Source: Cyclobacteriaceae bacterium (GTDB lineage Bacteria; Bacteroidota; Bacteroidia; Cytophagales; Cyclobacteriaceae). Taken from it: 33,509 nucleotides of DNA. Made by a program: the position numbers and the translations under genes. Under the pieces are notes generated by a model. The model saw only the letters and a list, made by a program, of their open reading frames with translations, was not told where the DNA came from and did no database searches. The DNA is taken from NCBI GenBank assembly GCA_947458585.1, contig CANGYY010000025.1:1-33509 (forward strand). The letters run 5' to 3'. This document shows positions 8,456 through 14,286 of this stretch, in pieces. The stretch's first letter is position 1, and each line of letters starts with the position of its first letter.

Positions 8456-9511
8456 ATGTCAAAATCAATTTTAATTACCGGTGGAGCCGGATTTATTGGG
8501 TCCCATGTGGTCAAACTTTTTGTGACTACCTATCCGCAATATCGAATCGTCAACCTGGATGCGTTGACTTATGCGGGCAACTTGGAGAATCTGACTGAGG
8601 TGGAGCATGCACCCAACTACTTTTTTGAAAAAGCAGATATTCAAGAAGAGCAGGTTTTGGAAGCAATTTTTGCGAAGCATGGGATTACGGATGTCATTCA
8701 CCTGGCAGCAGAATCTCACGTGGATCGTTCCATTTCTGATCCCCTTGCTTTTGTGAAGACCAATGTCTTTGGAACAGTGAACTTGCTTAATGTGGCCAAA
8801 AAAGCATGGGCTGGAGCATTTGACCAGCATTTGTTCTATCACGTGTCTACAGATGAGGTCTATGGATCCTTGCACGATGGTGGATTTTTTGTAGAGACTA
8901 CGGCTTACGATCCGCAATCTCCTTATTCTGCATCGAAGGCATCTTCCGATCACTTTGTGCGTGCTTACGCCAATACCTACAAGATGAAAACGGTGGTTTC
9001 GAACTGTTCCAATAACTACGGACCCAACCATTTTCCTGAGAAGTTGATCCCGCTTTGTATCCATAACATCAAAAATAACAAGCCTTTGCCTGTCTATGGT
9101 AAAGGAGAGAATGTACGCGATTGGTTGTTTGTCAAAGACCATGCCCGTGCCATTGATGTGGTGTTCCACAAAGGCAAGCCAGGCGAGACCTACAATATCG
9201 GGGGCTTCAACGAGTGGAAAAATATCGACATCGTCCGTCTCTTGTGTCAAAAGATGAATGAGAAGTTAGGGCGTGAGCCAGGTACCTCTGAGAAGTTGAT
9301 CACTTTTGTACAGGATCGTGCAGGCCACGATTTGCGCTATGCGATCGATGCGACCAAAATTCAGCAGGAACTAGGCTGGGAGCCAAGCCTACAGTTTGAG
9401 GAGGGGATTGAATTGACCATCTCCTGGTATCTTGAAAATGAGGGCTGGTTGGACCGAGTTACTTCTGGGGCTTACCAAACCTATTACGAAGAGCTTTACG
9501 GAAATAGATAA
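8456..9511 (+). CDS. rmlB: dTDP-glucose 4,6-dehydratase
   Basis: Converts dTDP-glucose to dTDP-4-keto-6-deoxyglucose, the branch point to rhamnose and other deoxysugars. The 351-aa length is typical. Visible motifs are GGAGFIG (9-15), HLAAESHVDRSI, the catalytic Thr132-Asp133-Glu134 triad in VSTDEVYG, and Tyr157-xxx-Lys161 in PYSASK. The diagnostic SNNYGPNHFPEKLIPL and GENVRDWLFVKDH are also present. The start ATG is 4 nt after the epimerase stop. RmlA, RmlC and RmlD are not in the window, so the final sugar made from this intermediate is unknown. The stop codon nearly abuts a symmetric terminator. Confidence 0.95.
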   Translation: MSKSILITGGAGFIGSHVVKLFVTTYPQYRIVNLDALTYAGNLENLTEVEHAPNYFFEKADIQEEQVLEAIFAKHGITDVIHLAAESHVDRSISDPLAFVKTNVFGTVNLLNVAKKAWAGAFDQHLFYHVSTDEVYGSLHDGGFFVETTAYDPQSPYSASKASSDHFVRAYANTYKMKTVVSNCSNNYGPNHFPEKLIPLCIHNIKNNKPLPVYGKGENVRDWLFVKDHARAIDVVFHKGKPGETYNIGGFNEWKNIDIVRLLCQKMNEKLGREPGTSEKLITFVQDRAGHDLRYAIDATKIQQELGWEPSLQFEEGIELTISWYLENEGWLDRVTSGAYQTYYEELYGNR

Positions 9512-9512
9512 T

Positions 9513-9540
9513 AAAAAAAAGCCCGAAAGGGCTTTTTTTT
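9513..9540. terminator. Bidirectional terminator between rmlB and the phosphatase-SerA fusion gene
   Basis: Eight A, GCCC, a GAAA tetraloop, GGGC and eight T form a perfectly symmetric 12-bp stem. Either strand reads as a GC core followed by a U tract, so it can end both rmlB (rightward) and the leftward gene stopping at 9554. Confidence 0.9.
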
Positions 9541-9553
9541 ATGGGTTTTCCAA

Positions 9554-11446
9554 TTAATACAAGGTTCTGAATCGGATGGTGCCTGGAATATTTTTCAGGG
9601 CTTCAATTGCTTCTGGATCGTACACCTTGTCAATGTCCGTGATCACGTAACCGATTTTTTCATTGGTTTTGAGGTATTGCCCGACAATATTGATTTGGTA
9701 GTTGGCAAGGATCTGGTTGATCTTGGCCAATACACCGGGTTCATTTTGGTGCAAGTGGATGAGACGGTGTGCATCCTTCAAGAATGGAAGCTGGATATTC
9801 GGGAAGTTGACCGAATTGTAGGTGTTACCCGTGTTGATGTACTCCATGATTTTCCCTGGCACAAATCGGGCTATATTTTCTTGCGCTTCCAGCGTACTAC
9901 CTCCAATGTGTGGGGTGAGGATGGTGTTTGGCAATCCTTTGAGTTCCGATTCGAAGGATTCTTTATTGTTTTTTGGTTCCTCAGGAAAGACGTCCACTGC
10001 ACAGCCACCGATGTGTCCGGAAAGAATGGCTTCGCGCAAGGCTGGGATGTCCACTACATGTCCACGGCTCAGGTTTAATAGGAGAGCACCTGGTTTCATC
10101 TTGGCAATTTTCTCTTTATCCAATAGACACTTGTTGTCTTTTCTTCCATCTACGTGCAGCGTAATCACATCGCAGGTAGCCAATAATTCCTCCAAAGAGT
10201 TCATTTTGGTAGCATTTCCTAGGGCAAGTTTTTCGATGACATCGTAGTAGAATACGTTCATCCCTAGGTTTTCAGCCAAGACAGAAAGTTGTGCACCAAT
10301 GTTGCCATAGCCCACGATTCCCAATTTCTTCCCACGAATTTCAAAGGAGCCTGTTGCTGATTTATCCCAAACTCCTTGGTGCATGCCTAGGGATTTGTCT
10401 TGGAATCTGCGCATCAAGAAAATGATTTCAGCAATGGCCATTTCCACCACCGAGCGGGTATTGGAGAAAGGAGCATTGAATACAGCAACCCCTTTTTTCT
10501 GACACTCCTCCAGGTCAATTTGGTTGGTACCAATGCAAAAGGCACCAATAGCCAAGAGTCGGTTGGCATGTTCGAGCACCTTCTTGGTAACAGTTGTTTT
10601 GGAGCGGATGCCTAAAATGGAAATGCCGCTAATTTTTTCACACAACTCCTCCTCGCTGAGAGCACCTGATGCCACTTCCACTTGGTAGCCTTCCTCTTTT
10701 AAGAGTTCCAATGCGATAGGATGTACGTTTTCAAGAAGCAGCACTTTGATTCTGCTTTTTGGGTAAGAAAACTTCGTATTGAGTTTATTGATGTACAAAA
10801 TCTCATCAAAACTTGGGGCAATGTGGTCTGCTTGACTGGTGACCTTGGGGCGGTTTACATTTTCTGTAAAGGCATAAAACTTATTGGCCAAGCCTGAGGC
10901 TTTGATTTCATAATCCGTGTAGCCGTCCCCGATCACATAAATATCCCCTTCGAGGTTGATGGATCGGATCGTTTCTGATTTTCCGTTATTTTTTGAAAGT
11001 GGGTTTTCTCGGTTGAAATCGATGATTTTTCCACTCTCGTCATAAATCAAATCATTGGCGAATACATTTTCCTGCTTGATGCCGTATTCGGTGACGATCG
11101 GGATGATGAAATCCTTGAAGCCATTGGAAATGATAAATACATCTGCGGCATTGTCTTTGAGCCAATCTCGGTTGCGCTCAAAGGACTTGGATACCTTTTG
11201 CTTTAGAATTACGATCAATTCCCCAATTTGTCCTTTGTTGGCTTGAAGGATTTGCAGCCGGTGCTCCAGACTCTCCCGAAAAGTTAGGCTACCGTCCATG
11301 CCCTTGTCTGTGATGTCCTTGATGGCCTGTAGTTTTTCCTTTTGTTTGGGATCTCCAGATAGACTGATTTCTCCCAGTATATCTAAAGCCTCTACACGAG
11401 TGAAGGTACTGTCAAAATCAATGATGAATTTTTTGGTAAATGGCAT
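9554..11446 (-). CDS. serA: Fusion of SerB-like HAD phosphatase and D-3-phosphoglycerate dehydrogenase (with ACT domain)
   Basis: A 630-aa two-enzyme protein. Residues 1-220 form a HAD phosphatase of the phosphoserine phosphatase type. Motif I is DFDST (Asp10, Asp12, with Glu19 downstream), motif II is Ser107 in IISNG, motif III is Lys156, and motif IV is GDGYTD (Asp174, Asp178). Residues about 230-560 form an E. coli-type phosphoglycerate dehydrogenase, with substrate Arg281 in GIRSKT, GYGNIG for NAD at 379-384, Arg461 in LSRG, the acidic PEEP at 488-491 and His513 in TPHIGGSTLEAQ. Residues about 561-630 resemble an ACT domain (LHQNEPGVLAKINQIL), which in E. coli SerA binds serine for feedback inhibition. 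The protein could therefore carry the first and last steps of serine synthesis; SerC is not in the window. Motif IV has Thr where Asn is usual, so phosphatase specificity needs proof. Confidence 0.92.
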   Translation of the reverse strand: MPFTKKFIIDFDSTFTRVEALDILGEISLSGDPKQKEKLQAIKDITDKGMDGSLTFRESLEHRLQILQANKGQIGELIVILKQKVSKSFERNRDWLKDNAADVFIISNGFKDFIIPIVTEYGIKQENVFANDLIYDESGKIIDFNRENPLSKNNGKSETIRSINLEGDIYVIGDGYTDYEIKASGLANKFYAFTENVNRPKVTSQADHIAPSFDEILYINKLNTKFSYPKSRIKVLLLENVHPIALELLKEEGYQVEVASGALSEEELCEKISGISILGIRSKTTVTKKVLEHANRLLAIGAFCIGTNQIDLEECQKKGVAVFNAPFSNTRSVVEMAIAEIIFLMRRFQDKSLGMHQGVWDKSATGSFEIRGKKLGIVGYGNIGAQLSVLAENLGMNVFYYDVIEKLALGNATKMNSLEELLATCDVITLHVDGRKDNKCLLDKEKIAKMKPGALLLNLSRGHVVDIPALREAILSGHIGGCAVDVFPEEPKNNKESFESELKGLPNTILTPHIGGSTLEAQENIARFVPGKIMEYINTGNTYNSVNFPNIQLPFLKDAHRLIHLHQNEPGVLAKINQILANYQINIVGQYLKTNEKIGYVITDIDKVYDPEAIEALKNIPGTIRFRTLY

Positions 11447-11704
11447 GGAGCAGGTGAAATTTTAAACAGTAAAATTAAGGGATTGTCAAAAAATCTGACC
11501 ATCTATTTTTGAATTTGTTAAAAATCTTTTTCCTGATTGTATTCCCAAAAATTCAGTGTTATCCCAAACGGGAATGGTTAAATTGGTTTTTTGGATTTTT
11601 TAATTCCGGCTTCTGAATTTGGGAGAGGTCTGTGAACAAAATACTTTTCAGGCAAGGACTTTTCACCTATTTTTGAAGTGCGGGTGGGTGCAAAAAAGTA
11701 CTTT
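11447..11704. other. Divergent intergenic region between the SerA fusion and the DUF4920 lipoprotein
   Basis: About 260 bp without a gene, holding the leftward leader of the fusion gene. An imperfect inverted repeat is present: TCCCAAAAATTCAG (11543-11556) pairs with CTGAATTTGGGA (11613-11624) with two extra A. No riboswitch class is recognised and no good leftward promoter was found. Confidence 0.45.
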
Positions 11705-11732
11705 TTGGGATTAGCCTGTAACCTTAACTTTG
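11705..11732 (+). promoter_or_regulatory. Bacteroidota-type promoter for the DUF4920 lipoprotein
   Basis: TTG at 11705-11707, a 17-nt spacer, then TAACTTTG at 11725-11732, an exact TAnnTTTG match. Transcription would begin a few bases downstream, giving a short leader before the ATG at 11751. This placement excludes the in-frame TTG at 11730 as a start. Confidence 0.65.
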
Positions 11733-11750
11733 CAAAGATCAATTCGAACT

Positions 11751-12266
11751 ATGAAAACGAACGCTACTATTTTTATTCTAGCCCTAGTTGTGGGCCTTGC
11801 TGCTTGCCAAAAAACAGGTGTTGTGGCTCAGAAAACCACCTACGAACTTGTTGGTGAAGCCAAGGTAGTACCTGGAAATTATGGAGATGTAGTGAAGGAA
11901 GCAGATGTGGCGACTACCGCTATCATGCTTCAAAAAGTGGAATCATCTGGAACCTTTACTGGAAAAGTTTCGGGAAATATCAAGGAGGTATGTACCAACA
12001 AAGGATGCTGGTTTGCGATGGAGTTGCCCAATGGAACTAGCATGCGGGTTACATTTAAGGATTATGGCTTTTTTATTCCTACCAATTCTCAAGGATTCCC
12101 GATTACCATAGAAGGTGTGGCTACTCTGTCTGAAACAGATGTAGAGACCTTAAGACATTATGCAGAAGATCAAGGTAAGTCCAAGGAAGAGGTAGCGGCA
12201 ATCACAGCGCCAAAAAAGGAAATCACTTTTGAAGCATCAGGTGCCCTAATTAAAGCCAAATCCTGA
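11751..12266 (+). CDS. DUF4920 family lipoprotein
   Basis: A 171-aa exported lipoprotein. The signal peptide ends at the lipobox GLAAC (Cys19). The mature part contains a paired-cysteine segment, VCTNKGCWFAMEL, followed by the beta-rich RVTFKDYGFFIP. This combination is what I recall for DUF4920 proteins of Bacteroidota. Their biochemical role is unknown to me; the two close cysteines suggest metal binding or redox function, but that is inference. The ATG at 11751 is preferred over the in-frame TTG at 11730, which lies inside the -7 promoter element. Its stop codon overlaps the ATG of the next small gene by one base (TGATG), so the two are probably translationally coupled. Confidence 0.85.
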   Translation: MKTNATIFILALVVGLAACQKTGVVAQKTTYELVGEAKVVPGNYGDVVKEADVATTAIMLQKVESSGTFTGKVSGNIKEVCTNKGCWFAMELPNGTSMRVTFKDYGFFIPTNSQGFPITIEGVATLSETDVETLRHYAEDQGKSKEEVAAITAPKKEITFEASGALIKAKS

Positions 12267-12469
12267 TGCCACTGGCTTTAGATAACTTACGTGTTGGTCG
12301 GATTTACCGCTTAGTCAATCAGGGGGAAGTCCGGAAAATCGAAGTGATGGCCTGGATTTCGGGTGAGAATTTCCGGATTAAAGATTTGGACACTCTTGAA
12401 TTTTACACCTTGCACGAGTTGCTTCAATGGGGTAAGGGGAAAGATTACGATCTGGAGGAACTGCGTTAA
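12266..12469 (+). CDS. Conserved-looking small hypothetical protein (67 aa)
   Basis: I do not recognise a family. The 67-aa product starts MPLALDNLRVGRIYRLVN and reads as a compact, mostly beta-strand domain with an acidic C-terminus (KDYDLEELR). It has no signal peptide, membrane segment or cysteine. The LRVGRIYRLVNQGEVRKIEV stretch looks like a small beta-barrel start, perhaps SH3-like, but that is only an impression. Reality as a gene is supported by the one-base overlap with the DUF4920 lipoprotein stop codon and by even coding character throughout. It is presumably cytoplasmic although its partner gene encodes an envelope lipoprotein. Confidence 0.65.
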   Translation: MPLALDNLRVGRIYRLVNQGEVRKIEVMAWISGENFRIKDLDTLEFYTLHELLQWGKGKDYDLEELR

Positions 12470-12589
12470 TTTAAGCATCCATTTTTTTGTTTTAAGTCCA
12501 AAAAATTAGGTCTTAGGGCTCCTCAACGTAACTAAAATCACAGGAAGCGCCTTCTTGTTCGGCTAGATTTACCTATTCGTTTTTCAATC

Positions 12590-12961
12590 ATGTCGAAAAG
12601 TTTAGCAAATGCCATCGCAGGGGCCAAATGCCCTAAATGTCGAGAAGGGAATATGTTTCCTGTCTCTCCATTTAGTTACCGAAAACTTACCGTGATCCAT
12701 TCCCAATGTGCCGTTTGTGGTGCCGATTTGGTTCCTGAGCCTGGTTTTTACGATGGGGCCATGTACATCAGTTATGCCTTTTCGGTTGCACTGATGGTGA
12801 CCTCCTTGGTAGCCATCAATGTATTGGTTACAAAGCCGGAACTATGGATGTATCTGAGTTCTGTGATGGGGCTCACTCTATTTTTAATGCCTGCTATGCT
12901 TCGCTATTCCAAGACGCTGTACTTGTATGGAGTAGGCAAATTGAAGTACCGTGGTTTTTAA
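12590..12961 (+). CDS. DUF983 family membrane protein
   Basis: A 123-aa protein with an N-terminal zinc-ribbon-like pair of CxxC motifs (Cys14/Cys17 in CPKCREGN and Cys40/Cys43 in CAVCGADL). The characteristic PGFYDGAMYISYAFS follows, then two hydrophobic segments (about 59-80 and 84-103). This order is typical of DUF983, a small inner-membrane family of unknown function often found near respiratory genes. Nothing in the sequence shows its role here. It stands alone, 120 nt after the small hypothetical gene, and no good promoter match or terminator was found around it. Confidence 0.85.
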   Translation: MSKSLANAIAGAKCPKCREGNMFPVSPFSYRKLTVIHSQCAVCGADLVPEPGFYDGAMYISYAFSVALMVTSLVAINVLVTKPELWMYLSSVMGLTLFLMPAMLRYSKTLYLYGVGKLKYRGF

Positions 12962-13004
12962 GCCTGGGAAAAATAAGTTTTAACCAATTCTGATTCTTTT
13001 GTAT

Positions 13005-13028
13005 CTTATTCATTCTTAAACGAATAAG
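13005..13028 (+). repeat. Inverted repeat abutting the DoxX-like start codon
   Basis: CTTATTC (13005-13011) and GAATAAG (13022-13028) are exact reverse complements with a 10-nt spacer. The second arm ends directly at the ATG at 13029. It could be an operator or a weak hairpin in the translation initiation region. Confidence 0.4.
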
Positions 13029-13430
13029 ATGAAAAAAATTGTTCAGAAGTTCCTCATTTACAGCATGGGGTATTTTTACCTCGTAGCAGGTGTCAACCAT
13101 TTTGTGACGCCTGATTTTTACCTTCCACTCATTCCTCCGTTTTTCTCCCATCCTGAATTGATCAATATTCTTTCTGGTGTTGCTGAGGTATTATTGGGTT
13201 TAGGGGTATTGTATTTACCTACTCGCAAGCGCGCTGCATGGGGTATTTTTGGTTTGCTGATTTGTTTTATCCCATCCCATGTGTATTTCATTCAAATTGG
13301 TTCCTGTATTGATGGTGGGCTCTGCGCTCCAGAATGGTTAGGCTGGGTCAGGTTGTTGGTTTTTCACCCCATACTTCTTTATTGGGCTTTCTGGGTGAGT
13401 AAGCACCAGGTGATCAATAAAGAAAACTAG
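13029..13430 (+). CDS. DoxX-like integral membrane protein
   Basis: A 133-aa protein with four predicted membrane spans (about 8-25, 45-62, 68-88 and 104-123). The N-terminal pattern MGYFYLVAGVNHFVTPDFYL and the loop SGVAEVLLGLGVLYLPTRKRAAW fit the DoxX/DoxD-like family of small membrane proteins. Some members are linked to thiosulfate oxidation or redox stress, but for this branch no function is known to me. It is a single gene with its own upstream inverted repeat and a weak downstream hairpin, so it is probably transcribed alone. Two cysteines (GSCIDGGLCAPEW) sit in the loop between spans three and four. Confidence 0.8.
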   Translation: MKKIVQKFLIYSMGYFYLVAGVNHFVTPDFYLPLIPPFFSHPELINILSGVAEVLLGLGVLYLPTRKRAAWGIFGLLICFIPSHVYFIQIGSCIDGGLCAPEWLGWVRLLVFHPILLYWAFWVSKHQVINKEN

Positions 13431-13432
13431 CC

Positions 13433-13463
13433 AAGAACAAGATTCGGCAACGTTTTTGTTCTT
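13433..13463 (+). terminator. Weak hairpin after the DoxX-like gene
   Basis: AAGAACAA (13433-13440) pairs with TTGTTCTT (13456-13463) across a 15-nt loop, starting 2 nt after the stop codon region. Only a short T run follows, so terminator function is uncertain. Confidence 0.4.
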
Positions 13464-13527
13464 TTGGAGGTCACTCTATTTCTCCAATTCTGAAACTCAA
13501 AAAATTCAAACGTATATGCTTGTTTAC

Positions 13528-13552
13528 TTTTTGTTATTATTACTAACAAAAA
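13528..13552. promoter_or_regulatory. Candidate TetR-family operator (inverted repeat)
   Basis: TTTTTGTTA (13528-13536) and TAACAAAAA (13544-13552) are perfect 9-bp arms separated by 7 nt, ending a few bases before the proposed -33 element of the TetR gene. Position and symmetry suit an autoregulatory operator; binding is inferred. Confidence 0.45.
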
Positions 13553-13555
13553 TGA

Positions 13556-13586
13556 TTGAAAAGCAAACTTTTGATGCTTATCTTTC
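13556..13586 (+). promoter_or_regulatory. Candidate promoter of the TetR-ABC-HlyD-TolC operon
   Basis: TTG at 13556-13558, a 20-nt spacer, then TATCTTTC at 13579-13586, one mismatch from TAnnTTTG. It lies 28 nt upstream of the ATG at 13615. Confidence 0.4.
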
Positions 13587-13614
13587 GTTATAGCATCAGT
13601 TTCGACAGAAAAGC

Positions 13615-14286
13615 ATGGAATCTATTTTAAAGAAAATAAGGGTAGAGGTAAACAGCAAACTGTTTTTAAAGGATCCATTCAGTTCGGAATTGGGAATGCT
13701 TATCGTACGAGAGGGAGCATTGCTGATTCAGGAATTGGGGATGGAGCACTTCACTTTTAAGAAATTGGGTGCAAAGATTGGAAGTACCGAAGCAGCGATT
13801 TACCGTTATTTTGAAAACAAGCACAAATTGCTCTTATACCTTAGTTCTTGGTATTGGGCTTGGTTGGAGCATAATTTGGTGTTTCTCAATGCAAACCAAT
13901 CGGATGCAGAGGAGCGTTTAGCCCTTGCTATTCGTCTCTTGGTAGAGGGGCCCATTTACAAAGAAAATGATTTTTTGAATCCTGAAGTGTTACGCAGTCT
14001 TGTGATCAATGAATCCATCAAAGGATTCCTGACCAAGGAAGTGGATTTGGAACATGAATCAGGGATTTTCGCCCAAGTATACAAGTTTGGAGACCGCGTA
14101 TCTTCCATCATTAAGGAGATCAATCCGGATTACCTGTATCCAACCACGCTTGTTTCCACCATTCTTGAATCCAGCCTGTTACAAAGTTTTAATTCCCAGC
14201 ATTTACCCGGCATGCTTGATGCTGGTCCTGAAAGCAAAGACCGTTACCAATTCTTTTATCAACTCGTGATCAAAGCCATTCACTGA
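13615..14286 (+). CDS. TetR/AcrR family transcriptional regulator
   Basis: A 223-aa regulator. Residues about 25-75 form a TetR-type helix-turn-helix, with FTFKKLGAKIGSTEAAIYRYFENKHKLLLYL matching the usual recognition-helix pattern (given here in part: STEAAIYRYFENK). The remaining helical part would be the ligand-binding and dimerisation domain; its ligand is unknown. It is the first gene of an export operon: its TGA overlaps the ATG of the ABC transporter gene by one base. It most likely represses or tunes its own operon, and a symmetric 9-bp inverted repeat just upstream is a plausible binding site. The N-terminal extension of about 25 residues before the HTH is a little long, but no better internal start is evident. 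Confidence 0.9.
   Translation: MESILKKIRVEVNSKLFLKDPFSSELGMLIVREGALLIQELGMEHFTFKKLGAKIGSTEAAIYRYFENKHKLLLYLSSWYWAWLEHNLVFLNANQSDAEERLALAIRLLVEGPIYKENDFLNPEVLRSLVINESIKGFLTKEVDLEHESGIFAQVYKFGDRVSSIIKEINPDYLYPTTLVSTILESSLLQSFNSQHLPGMLDAGPESKDRYQFFYQLVIKAIH

Noticed and set aside
8471..9250. 259-aa minus-strand open frame
   Set aside because: It lies wholly within rmlB in antisense, has no recognisable domain, and rmlB is unambiguous.
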